DNA of 64,000 nt from Promethearchaeota archaeon (GCA_016839705.1 JAEOTR010000014.1:62001-126000); one strand, 5' to 3'. Positions 18,615 through 27,395 are shown, counted from the first letter of the stretch. Notes: a model not told the origin generated them from the sequence alone. Made by a program: numbers and translations.

Positions 18615-19172
18615 TTATCTTAAATCATTTAAAATTTGAATTGATAAACATTCAAAGGCTTTATCAATGTTCTTATTTGATTTTGCTGAAGTTTCCACAT
18701 ATTCCACTTTATAGGATTCTGATTTTTCCTTTGCTTCCTCGAATGAAACTACCCTTTCATCTATTTTATCAATTTTATTACCAATTATTATAAAAGGAAT
18801 CTCACCGCTTAATTCTTTTAACTTAGAAATCCAAAAGTCAATATTATCAAAAGACTCCCTATTAATTACATCATATACTATAAAGGCACCAACAGCTTGG
18901 ACAAAATAATACTCATTACTAAACAATTTATCATGCTGGCCACCTAAATCCCAAAAATAAAGTTTGAACTCTTGAACATCCTTTTTCGATTTGAAATTTT
19001 TTATATTTAACTTATTAATTACTTTACTTAATTCAATTTCCTTTATTAAAAAATTAGCACCTATTGTCTGATCATATTCCTCGCTAAACTGGTCATCTAC
19101 ATAACGGGCTAATATGCTGGTTTTACCCACTGAAGGGTCACCGCATAAAATAACTTTTCCACGATAAGACAT
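18615..19172 (-). CDS. Ras/Rab-like small GTPase
   Basis: A 185-residue single-domain small GTPase with all G motifs: G1 GDPSVGKTS (11-19), switch I Thr36 in QTIGANF, G3 WDLGGQ (74-79, with Gln79 where Ras has Gln61), G4 NKID (132-135) and G5 TSAK (161-164). The RabF-like segments and the YYFVQAVGAFIVYDV strand resemble eukaryotic Rab proteins. An insertion of about 15 residues (NIKNFKSKKD) lengthens the interswitch hairpin. There is no C-terminal Cys prenylation motif. Asgard archaea carry many such GTPases with unknown effectors. It stands alone, next to a TrmB-type regulator on the same strand. Confidence 0.93.
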   Translation of the reverse strand: MSYRGKVILCGDPSVGKTSILARYVDDQFSEEYDQTIGANFLIKEIELSKVINKLNIKNFKSKKDVQEFKLYFWDLGGQHDKLFSNEYYFVQAVGAFIVYDVINRESFDNIDFWISKLKELSGEIPFIIIGNKIDKIDERVVSFEEAKEKSESYKVEYVETSAKSNKNIDKAFECLSIQILNDLR

Positions 19173-19314
19173 AAAGTTTTATCCCTTGTACTTGTAATAC
19201 TATAATTGATTTTTATTTCCTAATTTTTGACATATTATATGCAATTTTGTTAGTTAGAATATATATTTTTTTGAATAATTCATATTATTCCGTTTTAAGT
19301 AGGAATATTAGAAT

Positions 19315-20151
19315 TTATTTTGTAAATGGTGTCTTTTTAGCTGTCAATTGTATTAATTTACATTGGCTTGTAATAAAGTATCGAAACAAATGCTCGTATC
19401 CTATAATCTGCTTTGGCATACCATCCTCTAACCATAATCCTGATGTGTACTCCGGGGCTTCCTTTACTTGATCCAAGGTAGTTAGAAGAAATTGATTATC
19501 AGAGATTAGCAATCCGAAAGGAATAACATTTTCACCTTCTATCGAATGAATTGTTACAGAGACTTTTAGAAGCTTTTTTATTTCCTCTTTTAAAATTTCA
19601 TTATATTTCAATGCGATAACAAGTTGGATATCAGAAGAAAATTTCTTATTCCATAGTTCTTTTAATACCCATTCATACCCCCCTAATTCATTCATAAGCA
19701 AATCAGGAGTAAGAATGAAAAAAATACGTTCCTTGGCAGAATTTATTAATTCCTTTATTTTCTTTCTAATTTTTGATCTTGAATTTATAGCCCAGACACG
19801 GGGTTCTGTTTCTTCTTTTGTTATCTCTAATTCGCCAATAATTTTTTCTAATACTAAGGTATCTTCAATCCGTTGTTTATATTGCTCACGTATTACCTTG
19901 AAAATTCTATCAATTGGAATAACTTGATAATTGGCGCCCCTCTTAATAGGTTCTTTTTGAATAAAGCCCTTATCTATTAATCTATTTAAAGAATCATAAA
20001 CTCTGGCCCTATCCACTCCAGAATGTTTAGCAATATCCGCAGGGCTTAATATTTTATACTGACAAAGAGTAAGTAAAACTTTAGAATCATTTTTCGTGAA
20101 TCCTAATGACTGGAGTGCTTCTTCAATCTCAGATGTTTCTAGCTCATTCAT
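19315..20151 (-). CDS. TrmB-family transcriptional regulator
   Basis: A 278-residue TrmB-like regulator. The N-terminal winged helix-turn-helix (about residues 8-75) has the typical LGFTKNDSKVLLTLC and SGVDRARVYDSLNRLIDKGF recognition segment. It is followed by a short coiled coil and a C-terminal effector-binding domain of the phospholipase D-like TrmB type (ERIFFILTPDLL). TrmB proteins usually repress or activate sugar-transport and metabolic genes in response to a ligand. The target cannot be deduced; the nearest genes are the Rab-like GTPase and, divergently across a long spacer, the histone. Confidence 0.88.
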   Translation of the reverse strand: MNELETSEIEEALQSLGFTKNDSKVLLTLCQYKILSPADIAKHSGVDRARVYDSLNRLIDKGFIQKEPIKRGANYQVIPIDRIFKVIREQYKQRIEDTLVLEKIIGELEITKEETEPRVWAINSRSKIRKKIKELINSAKERIFFILTPDLLMNELGGYEWVLKELWNKKFSSDIQLVIALKYNEILKEEIKKLLKVSVTIHSIEGENVIPFGLLISDNQFLLTTLDQVKEAPEYTSGLWLEDGMPKQIIGYEHLFRYFITSQCKLIQLTAKKTPFTK

Positions 20152-20804
20152 GCTTAGTTTTTAAGAATTAAAGACAATAATTATGCCAATAATATTAAAA
20201 TTTTCTGTATATTGCAATAGTTAAAGAGCTTATATTTTAATTTATTTTTTTAGTAAAAATTTTGATCATTTTTCATTTTCCAATAAGTATTTCAAATATA
20301 TTTCGAAATGCACACTTAGAAGCTTTACAATAAATTTTGTGAAGATTTAAAAATGCCATTACATCATAATTTGTAATTCTATTAAAGGTTCTGCATTAAT
20401 TTCTAACTGAAAGCTAGACAATTGTGATGTTTTTTCAAAAAAAAATATCAAGATATTATTAAATAGAACTTGAAAACAATATAATTCTGCAATCAGTAAA
20501 AATTTAACAATGTTTAATAATGGCTTATTTTAGTTTCAAAAATTTTTATTGAAACGTTAATAAAAGGGAAAATTCAATAATTTAAGAGAACAAGCTTTTA
20601 TTTCCGACAAAATAAAAAAATAATTTTTATTAGAAATTAATATCATATTAATAAACCGATCTAATTTTCGAACTTAACGATTCGAATTAAAAGATCATCT
20701 AAAATTATTGATTCGAATCATAATATTTATATAATAGAAATGTGTAGTAATACTTAATTAACATCTAAATAACAATCCTATATTAAAAAGTTGGAGGAAT
20801 AAAA
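20152..20804. other. Long AT-rich intergenic region, 653 bases
   Basis: The spacer between the divergent TrmB and histone genes has no reading frame with a plausible start and ribosome-binding site. Its left two-thirds is plain AT-rich sequence with A- and T-runs. The right end carries three TTCGAA-centred motifs and a TATA box, described separately. No RNA gene or repeat was recognised. Confidence 0.6.
20667..20735 (+). promoter_or_regulatory. Histone promoter with TTCGAA palindromes
   Basis: TTCGAA occurs at 20667-20672, 20681-20686 and 20712-20717. The last two are expanded to GATTCGAAT and the perfect ten-base palindrome GATTCGAATC. A TATA-like element (ATATTTATATAAT, about 20723-20735) follows, placing the predicted transcription start near 20760, some 45 bases before the histone ATG. 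The palindromes lie just upstream of TATA, where archaeal activators bind or BRE elements sit. That they are operators is inference. Confidence 0.5.
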
Positions 20805-21038
20805 ATGGCAAAAAAGAAAGCTCCCGCGAAGAAATCTGAAGGTTATATTGCTAAAGCTCCTATCAGACGATTAATGAAGAAAGAAGGAGCCGATCTAGTA
20901 GCAGCAGAAGCTTTAGATAAACTTATTGGTTTCCTTGAAAGCAGTGCCGCAACGGCAACAAAGGATGCCATAAAAGTTTGCAAAGCAGATAAACGCAAAA
21001 GAGTTACTGCTGCAGATATTCGCGCCGCAACTCGCTAA
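20805..21038 (+). CDS. Archaeal histone (HMf-like) with N-terminal tail
   Basis: A 77-residue histone-fold protein that dimerises and wraps DNA. After a basic tail of about 14 residues (MAKKKAPAKKSEGYIAKAP) comes the three-helix fold: PIRRLMKKEGADLVAAEALDK is split over helix 1 and helix 2, and the C-terminal KRKRVTAADIRAATR matches the canonical loop 2 / helix 3. The short Lys-rich N-terminal extension is longer than in HMfB and recalls the tails reported for some Asgard histones. A strong ribosome-binding site (TTGGAGGA) is placed seven bases before the ATG, and a T-rich terminator follows, so it is probably highly expressed. Confidence 0.96.
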   Translation: MAKKKAPAKKSEGYIAKAPIRRLMKKEGADLVAAEALDKLIGFLESSAATATKDAIKVCKADKRKRVTAADIRAATR

Positions 21039-21065
21039 ATACCTTTAGATTTTAACATTTAATGT

Positions 21066-21087
21066 TATTTTTTTTTTTCTTTTTTTG
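21066..21087 (+). terminator. T-rich terminator after histone
   Basis: A run of 12-13 T, one C and seven more T begins about 28 bases after the histone stop codon. U-rich tracts are the known intrinsic terminators of archaeal RNA polymerase; this fits a short, abundant histone transcript and separates it from the convergent HIT gene. Confidence 0.55.
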
Positions 21088-21097
21088 ATAATAATAG

Positions 21098-21616
21098 TCA
21101 GAAGTTTTCAAAAAATTCTTGATTCAAATAGTTATGTATATTTTCATCAAGTTTCTTCTTTACTGCATCTAAACCTTCAGGAAGTACACGAGTTTTTCCT
21201 ACGATATCAATGAAACCAAGCTCAGTTCCATACCTCGGAATTAAATGAAAATGTAAATGATCAATACTACCGCCTGCATCCCTACCCTGATTTAACCCAA
21301 TATTATATCCTTTAGGATTATATAAATCGTCTAAAAGCAACTGAATTCCTTGAATTGCTCGATTGATATGAATTATTTCTTCCTTTGTAAGTTCAAGAAA
21401 TTTAGTTAAGTGTCTTTGAGTTACAATCATTAAATGAGCAGGATTATAAGGATATAAATTCAAAATGATAAAACATGTATCGTCTTCATATACTTTCAGA
21501 ATTTCAACACGATCATCATTATCTCTTACAGCACATAATATACAATCCACATTTGGTCTTGCCTTCCCTTGTACATAATCTAATTTCCCTAAAGCTTGTA
21601 ACCAATCCTTAAAAAT
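21098..21616 (-). CDS. HIT-family nucleotide hydrolase, ATT start
   Basis: A HIT-family protein with the catalytic triad motif HLHFHLIPR and a zinc-type CILC pair near the N-terminus, probably hydrolysing dinucleoside polyphosphates or AMP conjugates. The frame opens with GTG at 21550, but that would cut off upstream residues (KDWLQALGKLDYVQGKA) matching the W...Y.xGK N-terminus of the family. No ATG, GTG or TTG exists in that stretch. The best start is ATT at 21616-21614, six bases after a GGTGA motif, giving 172 residues. An alternative is a one-base T insertion in a T-run next to an out-of-frame ATG at 21629. Confidence 0.8.
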   Translation of the reverse strand: MFKDWLQALGKLDYVQGKARPNVDCILCAVRDNDDRVEILKVYEDDTCFIILNLYPYNPAHLMIVTQRHLTKFLELTKEEIIHINRAIQGIQLLLDDLYNPKGYNIGLNQGRDAGGSIDHLHFHLIPRYGTELGFIDIVGKTRVLPEGLDAVKKKLDENIHNYLNQEFFENF

Positions 21617-21645
21617 AAGTTTTCACCATATGTAGTGTATACAAC

Positions 21646-22194
21646 TCAAGAATATAATGAGAAATCAGAACCCCCAACAAAATCTTTAGCTTTCGTAAAA
21701 TCATCTGGTTTTATTTTACCTGAGCAATACTCACCTAATAATATATTACTATATGCCGCGCTGTCAAATACACGTCTAATTGACTTGAAAAATGAATTTT
21801 TAGAAACAGTTCCATCATTTTTAAGGAATATCTGGTCGCTTATTTCATAACGGTGATTATTAATATCAATTCTATAGAATAAATCTTTAATAAGAAAAAA
21901 TTTTCTCAGATCCCAGAAAAATTGCATTTTTCTATTTTCTTTTAATGAATTTAGAGTATCTACATGTGGTTTAGCCATTTGAGTTCCAAGTGAAAAAATT
22001 ATAAGAGATTTATTTTTGGGTTTAATAACCACCATTCTCCTGCCAATTGGTCGTCCCGCAGGATCATTTCCAGGAGGAAAAATAAATTGAAATCCAAAAT
22101 CTAGCTTAGAATCAGAAATTTTTTCTCTTAATAATCCCTCATCTAATAAATATTCTTGAACCAAATTCTTTATTTTACTTTCTTTATCAGACAT
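21646..22194 (-). CDS. DUF2299-like protein
   Basis: A 182-residue cytosolic protein that resembles the DUF2299 family of archaea: a first alpha/beta half with FQFIFPPGNDPAGRPIGRRM and repeated strands (MVVIKPKNKSLIIFSLG), then a helix-strand segment RKMQFFWDLRKFFLIKD. No catalytic motif is known for the family, although a secretion-chaperone-like fold has been suggested by others for relatives. ATG 22194 is followed by a charged helix typical of a true N-terminus. It is the first of a group of small minus-strand genes. Confidence 0.65.
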   Translation of the reverse strand: MSDKESKIKNLVQEYLLDEGLLREKISDSKLDFGFQFIFPPGNDPAGRPIGRRMVVIKPKNKSLIIFSLGTQMAKPHVDTLNSLKENRKMQFFWDLRKFFLIKDLFYRIDINNHRYEISDQIFLKNDGTVSKNSFFKSIRRVFDSAAYSNILLGEYCSGKIKPDDFTKAKDFVGGSDFSLYS

Positions 22195-22258
22195 ATTTGT
22201 TCGATGATCTTAAGAATGAAGTAAGTAATATAATTTTTTATGAGGAATTTTTAATAAC

Positions 22259-22612
22259 TTAATACTTCCCCTTAGGTCGGATTTGAGGTTCAATTCCTGC
22301 TTCTTTTAATTTTGTTATATTATTTTCTAACTCTTCTAAGGGGGTGCAAAAAATTACTTGAAGAGTATTATAGTCAAAATATATCTTCCCAACAATGCCT
22401 AAGCCCATCATTTGATTATTACCATCGATAAATGTATGGTCTATATCCATTTTAATTGCTTTTTTTTCTTCTTCAAGTTCAATTAAAGAAGGCTGACAAG
22501 CAGTAAACCCCGGTCCTCGATTTTGGATTAAATAGTTCATTATAGCGTAATCTAATTCATCATTAATTTCTCCGTTCTCTTGAAGGACTTTAACAATAGA
22601 TGGATCTTCCAT
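22259..22612 (-). CDS. Hypothetical protein
   Basis: A 117-residue protein with a helical N-terminus and an alpha/beta core (IKMDIDHTFIDGNNQMMGLG, then GKIYFDYNTLQVIFCTPLEE), and a basic C-terminal tail. No family is recognised and there are no membrane segments. The run of strands with a Glu-rich helix at the end suggests a small dimeric ferredoxin-like domain. It lies between the DUF2299-like and DUF211 genes on the same strand. Confidence 0.6.
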   Translation of the reverse strand: MEDPSIVKVLQENGEINDELDYAIMNYLIQNRGPGFTACQPSLIELEEEKKAIKMDIDHTFIDGNNQMMGLGIVGKIYFDYNTLQVIFCTPLEELENNITKLKEAGIEPQIRPKGKY

Positions 22613-22775
22613 AATAAAAAAAAAATTTTCTTTAGATAAAAAAGAGAATAACTAATTTTTATTTTTTCGGGTGAATCATAATAATAAAAATTATTCGGCA
22701 TTCGAACTGCTTATTAACTCGAAACCTGAAATAAGGAAACTAAAAGAAAATAAAGTAATGATATTAATATTATGC

Positions 22776-23027
22776 CTATTCTTTCTCAAACAGCACTTCG
22801 TCAATACTGTGAACGGCACAGTTTAAAGATGATAATTTTTCGGTTATCACTTCTAATGACACATCATTTCCTATAATATTAATATGTAGGGAGGCTGTTT
22901 TTTGATCTAATTCGTCCAGCTTTACACTAACTTTAGAAATTCCTGTAATATCCATCAGAGCTCCCGCCACGTAATCAATTGAAGGAGAATGAGGTTTAAG
23001 GACATCCAAAAAGTATTCTATTCTCAT
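22776..23027 (-). CDS. DUF211 protein
   Basis: An 83-residue member of the archaeal DUF211 family, a small ferredoxin-like fold that assembles into rings in solved examples. Signature features are the LDVLKPHSPSIDYVAGAL start, the ITGISKVSVKLDELDQKT turn and the C-terminal VHSIDEV. Function is unknown; a role in metal or ligand binding has been proposed only from structure. It is complete, with the ATG at 23027 and stop at 22776. Confidence 0.85.
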   Translation of the reverse strand: MRIEYFLDVLKPHSPSIDYVAGALMDITGISKVSVKLDELDQKTASLHINIIGNDVSLEVITEKLSSLNCAVHSIDEVLFEKE

Positions 23028-23101
23028 GGTTTTTATTTAACTTTTAAGATTAATTGAATAATAATAGTTTAAATGGTTATTTTATATTTTTTTTTATTTC
23101 T

Positions 23102-23794
23102 TTATAAAAGTTTCTTAATTTCTTCAATTAATTTTTGAGGAATTTCACTTTCCTTTACAATTACATCTGCTTTATTAAGGGTTTCAACAATAGCTAGCTT
23201 AGTATGAACCGCGATAGAATAGGCACTAACGTTAATTGCTGCCTCGATATCTCTGTAATTATCTCCAATAACTAAAATTTCATAAGGATTAACCCCAAGC
23301 TTATCACAAATAATTTGGAGATGGTCTGGATGTGGTTTTGGATTACTAACATTATCTCTACCGATTATAACATCAAAAAACTTTAGAAGTTTTACTTTTT
23401 CAAGAGATAACTTAGCATGTTCATATTTATTAAACGTAAATATTGCTTGTTTAAGATTATTGTATTGAGCAAAAATGAGGACATCTTCGATACCTTTTAT
23501 CATTGTGGCATTAAGAGCAGCTTTATACTCAATTTTACTTACTTCTATATCGACTTCTTGTAAAATTTTGTTTATTTGGTTTGGATCAGTGCCATTTTGT
23601 TGAAAAATTTCTTTAGAAATATTTATATTATCCAAGATGCTTTTTTGAATCGAAAGTTTTTTTTTATCTATGCCGTGTGCCACAAGAATATTAATCGCAG
23701 CCTTTCGAGCGTCAATTGAGTTAATTTTGAAGTGTATTAAAGTTCCATCTAAATCCCAAACAATTGCTTTGATAGGTTTTTTATTATTATTCAT
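23102..23794 (-). CDS. HAD-superfamily phosphatase
   Basis: A 230-residue HAD phosphatase. Motif I is WDLDGTLIHF (nucleophile Asp and acid/base Asp), motif II FTFNK (Thr), motif III Lys near NPKPHPD, and motif IV VIGDNYRDIEAA (metal-binding Asp pair). The cap inserted after motif I is a C1-type helical cap as in phosphoglycolate phosphatase and pyrophosphatase PpaX. The substrate is unknown, although phosphoglycolate phosphatase-like activity is a fair guess. It starts 20 bases beyond the stop of the ThpR gene and could be co-transcribed with it. Confidence 0.88.
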   Translation of the reverse strand: MNNNKKPIKAIVWDLDGTLIHFKINSIDARKAAINILVAHGIDKKKLSIQKSILDNINISKEIFQQNGTDPNQINKILQEVDIEVSKIEYKAALNATMIKGIEDVLIFAQYNNLKQAIFTFNKYEHAKLSLEKVKLLKFFDVIIGRDNVSNPKPHPDHLQIICDKLGVNPYEILVIGDNYRDIEAAINVSAYSIAVHTKLAIVETLNKADVIVKESEIPQKLIEEIKKLL

Positions 23795-23813
23795 TAATCT
23801 AAGGGATATATCT

Positions 23814-24386
23814 TTAAAATTCTAAATCAGAATAAATCGGTCCTTTTGGAGTTAACTCTGATTTTTTAAGCTTTATCTGACTAATGTTAAATGGTCCAAA
23901 CTCCACGTTTTTATTCTCATTGACGAGTTTCTTAAAAATATCAAATGTTTTATAATTAATTTTTTCTTTTCTTAATCTCCCAATGGTCAGATGTGGTTTA
24001 AATTGTGTTCTTTTATCGCGATCTACATTTAATCTTATATTCAGTAAATCTTCCACAGAGTCTTTAATTGTTTGTAAAAAAGGAATATCTCCAATAAGTT
24101 TTAACCATATAACTGAAAATCTGTTGAACTGACCTACACCCTTCAAATAATATTTGAATTCTTTACCCTGAAAGTGTTTTTCATTTATTTCTGTCTTTAA
24201 TATTTCATATATCTGTGGAGCTAATAATTCAGAAATATTACCTAAGAATTTAACAGTCATATGTAAATTTTCCGGTTTAACTAACTTCAGATTTGGTTGG
24301 TTTTTCTTCAGTCGAGAAGTAAGGGTGGTAATATTCTCAATAGTACTATTTTCTTTTAATTCCAGTGCAATGAAGGATCTAATCAT
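23814..24386 (-). CDS. thpR: RNA 2',3'-cyclic phosphodiesterase
   Basis: A 190-residue 2H phosphoesterase of the ThpR/LigT type, opening RNA 2',3'-cyclic phosphate ends. Both HxTx motifs are present: HMTVKFLG near residue 44 and HLTIGRL near residue 136. The N-terminal RSFIALEL matches the family start. The ATG at 24386 overlaps the TGA of the upstream dehydrogenase (ATGA), the usual coupled arrangement, and is preferred over a TTG at 24398. In archaea it may act in tRNA splicing or RNA repair. Confidence 0.9.
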   Translation of the reverse strand: MIRSFIALELKENSTIENITTLTSRLKKNQPNLKLVKPENLHMTVKFLGNISELLAPQIYEILKTEINEKHFQGKEFKYYLKGVGQFNRFSVIWLKLIGDIPFLQTIKDSVEDLLNIRLNVDRDKRTQFKPHLTIGRLRKEKINYKTFDIFKKLVNENKNVEFGPFNISQIKLKKSELTPKGPIYSDLEF

Positions 24387-25516
24387 TTTTTGTCCCAATA
24401 GTTAAAAATTCTCCATTGTTTATCTTTTAATTGCTTCTTATGTTCCGGGATAATATGAACTTCATCTAAATCTTCTAAGGATGAAGATTTTATTATATTA
24501 ATCATGTCTTGTAAAAAGAGTATATTCATCTTACCTCTTGTATCTGCATCTGCAGAAGCATTATGAGGAATAAGTATCATACGAATTTCAGGTCGTTGTT
24601 GCTTGATTTTCTTAAACCTTTCGAGGATTTTACTATTGAGTGGTTCTATTGGAAAGACATCAAAGGCAATGTTTATAGAGATTTCATTTGTTTCAAGCAT
24701 ATCAAGTAGAGAATCCAAATCCAGAACCGGTCCTCTTGCAGTATTTACTAGTAGAGCATTTTTTTTCATTAATTTCAATAAATCCCGATTGACCATTTTT
24801 TCAGTATATTTATTTAAAGGAACATGGATACTAACGATATCTGAGTCTCTGAAGACATCCTCTATATTTTCTTTGAATTCAATGGAAGGGAAATCCTGTT
24901 CGAACTCATTCATCTGATTAATATCATAATACAGAATTTTAATCCCCCAAGGATATAACCTTCTAATTATTTCTTTTCCAATTTCACCCAATCCAACGAT
25001 ACCGAGTACTTTACCAGTGATTACAGAAGAAAGAGATTGATCTAAATCCCATTTATCTTCAGGTGTCCATTGATTATCCCAAATATAATTATGGAGATCA
25101 ACAAGATTCCTCAAGTTTGCCATAATTATTGCTATCGTATAATCTGCAACTGTTTCATGGAGAACTCCAGGAGTATGAGTTATAATAATATTATCTTTAT
25201 GAGTTCTCTGAATGTGATTATATCCGACTGTTGATGTAGAAATAGCAAAAACATTTGAATTTTCCAACGTTTCTGAATTTAAAAAATGACTTAAGTGGCA
25301 TCCAATGATATCAGGTTTAAATTCCTCAACTCTCTTGTTAATCTGATCTTCAGAGGGAAATCTCCCTTTGAATACTTTTAAATTTGAGATTTGATCTAGT
25401 TCTTGCCATAAATTTTTAATATCTTTGCGGATCACTTCAGAGATTGCTTCATTAGATCCAATTTCCATATCTGAGAAAACATTTGAGGTGAGAAATACCT
25501 TAGGTTTGTAGGTCAT
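24383..25516 (-). CDS. D-isomer 2-hydroxyacid dehydrogenase
   Basis: A 377-residue NAD-dependent D-2-hydroxyacid dehydrogenase (phosphoglycerate dehydrogenase superfamily). The nucleotide-binding GKVLGIVGLGEIGKEIIRRL motif, the catalytic Arg in NTARGPVLD and the catalytic His in IPHNASADA are visible. The N-terminal domain is longer than in SerA-type enzymes and there is no ACT domain. The frame extends to an ATG at 25558, but that would add a hydrophobic Lys-rich stretch; ATG 25516 (MTYKPKVFLTSNVF) fits the family better. The 3' end overlaps thpR by four bases. Confidence 0.85.
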   Translation of the reverse strand: MTYKPKVFLTSNVFSDMEIGSNEAISEVIRKDIKNLWQELDQISNLKVFKGRFPSEDQINKRVEEFKPDIIGCHLSHFLNSETLENSNVFAISTSTVGYNHIQRTHKDNIIITHTPGVLHETVADYTIAIIMANLRNLVDLHNYIWDNQWTPEDKWDLDQSLSSVITGKVLGIVGLGEIGKEIIRRLYPWGIKILYYDINQMNEFEQDFPSIEFKENIEDVFRDSDIVSIHVPLNKYTEKMVNRDLLKLMKKNALLVNTARGPVLDLDSLLDMLETNEISINIAFDVFPIEPLNSKILERFKKIKQQRPEIRMILIPHNASADADTRGKMNILFLQDMINIIKSSSLEDLDEVHIIPEHKKQLKDKQWRIFNYWDKK

Positions 25517-25647
25517 ACTCATAACCAGTATTTTTGTACTTTTGAATTTTATGATCATTAATTTTAATATTCAATTTTATCTAATTATCAAGATTTATTA
25601 AAACAAACTCTATTTTATAATTAAAAATATTGAGCAAGTGGTATGAA

Positions 25648-25800
25648 ATGGCAAAAGTTAAATGTCAACAATGTAAAGAAGAAATAGTTGGAGGGGCTAA
25701 AATACAAGAATTTGACCCTATTGAACCTACAACGATGCATGTATTTTGTTCTAAGGAATGTAAGGACCAGTGGCTCGCTTTAATAAGTGAAAAACAATAG
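25648..25800 (+). CDS. Small TRASH-like zinc protein
   Basis: A 50-residue protein with a CQQC pair at residues 6-9 and an FCSKEC motif about 30 residues later, the CxxC...FCSxxC spacing of TRASH-type metal-binding domains found in metal sensors and transporters. It is complete from ATG 25648 to TAG 25800 and is stand-alone. No enzyme or DNA-binding domain is attached, so a metal carrier or sensor role is inferred only from the motif. It is divergent from the dehydrogenase upstream and convergent with the NTF2-like gene. Confidence 0.75.
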   Translation: MAKVKCQQCKEEIVGGAKIQEFDPIEPTTMHVFCSKECKDQWLALISEKQ

Positions 25801-25901
25801 ATTTTTTATTATTCCTATATTTTAGATATTCAATTTTTCTTCAAGATTGAAGATTCATTTTAAGATAAAAAATCCCCAAATTTTATGTGAAATTACTATT
25901 A

Positions 25902-26270
25902 TTAGGTGATATTTAATTTTTTTCTGTTTTCTTCTATATCCTTAAAAATCTGCCATTTTGAAAGGAGAGCATTTTCAATTGTCGCAGTCCATATACAATG
26001 ATCTTCTTCTTTAGAATCCTTAGACCATAGAGCATAACCAATTAAAATTACCAAATTCTCTCGAGATTCAACTCTGGTAAAAATATTTTTATAAGTAGGC
26101 CATTCATTGAAAAATCTTTTCCATCCATTGACCATATCTCTATCCCAATATCCTTTACGATCAATAAATATATGGTCTTCTGCCATTAAACCAATTAATC
26201 CCTCAATGTCTTGATTGTTGATATATTCATTAAATTGAAGAGCTGTTAATTTCGGATCTCGTTTATTCAT
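25902..26270 (-). CDS. SnoaL/NTF2-like small protein
   Basis: A 122-residue protein of the NTF2-like superfamily. The pattern FNEYINNQDIEGLIGLMAEDHIFIDRKG (helix, then strand with an Asp in the pocket), WKRFFNEWP and the later strands NLVILIGYALW and CIWTATIEN match SnoaL-like polyketide cyclase or ketosteroid isomerase folds. A small-ligand binding or isomerase function is possible but not provable. It lies downstream of the kinase-like gene on the same strand with 33 bases between. Confidence 0.7.
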   Translation of the reverse strand: MNKRDPKLTALQFNEYINNQDIEGLIGLMAEDHIFIDRKGYWDRDMVNGWKRFFNEWPTYKNIFTRVESRENLVILIGYALWSKDSKEEDHCIWTATIENALLSKWQIFKDIEENRKKLNIT

Positions 26271-26303
26271 AATAACACTTCGAAAATTACTACTAAGTCG
26301 ATT

Positions 26304-27266
26304 TTATCTCTTAATTTTTTCAGGGAGATAAAAATCATAGGTTTTCTTAAGCAGTTTGGTTTTAATATACCTATCAATTCTCCTAGCATTTTGAAAGATT
26401 ACCCATATCAATTTATCACTCTTATAATATTTTTGTACTTCAATAAAAGTGATCGGGTCTAATTCAAATTCACTTGCTTCTTCTTTTAAGAATTTGTTAA
26501 CCCTTTTGATTAACCGAGGTATAATTTTCGGTAATTGTTCCTTAAAAAAGTTAGCAAGTAAGTCAATAATTACTAGCCTCAGGTCATAATAACGATCTAA
26601 TACATCTTGAATGAAAAATGCCTTTATTAGGAATCTTAAGAATGATGGTGTGCTATTTAAGAACAATTCTGCCTCCATTGCTTCCACACTATTTTTTCGA
26701 AGGAACGGGGTGCTGGTATCAAGATATAATAATCTAGAATTTTCATTTACAAAAGGGTTTTTTGCATCGTAATCTATTAAGACAAAATTAGAAATTTGAC
26801 CATCCAATCCTATTTCTATATCTTCTTTTTGCTTATTTAATGTCCATACTTTCTTAAATTCTCTTAAAACAAGTAAAACCAGTATTTCTACCTCATCATC
26901 GCTTACCTGGTGAATAATTTTGTTTCCAACAGATTCCGGATCAATTTTAGCTTGAACGCTATAAAACTGGATTTTTCCTTTATTATCTAAGAACCATATT
27001 ACTTGATGTTCTGGAAGAATCAAGCCAATCTGCTTCTCTAAAATCCTGCAATATTCATTGTACGCCCAAACATGCCTTCGAACTTGCTTTTCATTATCAA
27101 ATATTGGAATTCTTTTATAGGCTAGATGTTCTGGATCTCCAATAATTTCAAACACTAAACTCATTTCTCCAAATCCAAGTATTTTTATGGGGATTTTTCC
27201 TGTTTCTGGATGAATAGTGTCAATTGTTTTTTCAAATTCTTTTAACAATTCAATATTGATTTTCAT
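26304..27266 (-). CDS. Protein-kinase-like fold protein (DUF6206-like)
   Basis: A 320-residue protein that looks like a diverged eukaryotic-like or aminoglycoside-type kinase. Near the N-terminus KILGFGEMSLVFEI resembles a glycine-rich loop and HLAYKRIPIF the beta-3 Lys. QISNFVLIDYD could be the catalytic-loop Asn region, and RLLYLDTSTPF the metal-binding Asp in place of DFG. The canonical HRD Asp is not obvious, so activity is uncertain. The C-terminal third is helical. The family resembles DUF6206. The substrate is unknown; the NTF2-like gene follows closely. Confidence 0.6.
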   Translation of the reverse strand: MKINIELLKEFEKTIDTIHPETGKIPIKILGFGEMSLVFEIIGDPEHLAYKRIPIFDNEKQVRRHVWAYNEYCRILEKQIGLILPEHQVIWFLDNKGKIQFYSVQAKIDPESVGNKIIHQVSDDEVEILVLLVLREFKKVWTLNKQKEDIEIGLDGQISNFVLIDYDAKNPFVNENSRLLYLDTSTPFLRKNSVEAMEAELFLNSTPSFLRFLIKAFFIQDVLDRYYDLRLVIIDLLANFFKEQLPKIIPRLIKRVNKFLKEEASEFELDPITFIEVQKYYKSDKLIWVIFQNARRIDRYIKTKLLKKTYDFYLPEKIKR

Positions 27267-27395
27267 AAGCTATCAACTATTATTATGTAATCTCTCTCAA
27301 ACTTAGTTTATCATTATTTTTTTATGTTAATAAATGTTAATTAATTTCCCTCAATTTTACAAATAGGTTTATTTGAGACAGAACATTGCACTATT

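Noticed and set aside
21550..21552. GTG as start of the HIT gene
   Set aside because: It would remove family-conserved residues that are in frame upstream.
21635..21850. Plus-strand 71-residue frame
   Set aside because: It is antisense to the DUF2299-like gene and has no ribosome-binding site or homology.
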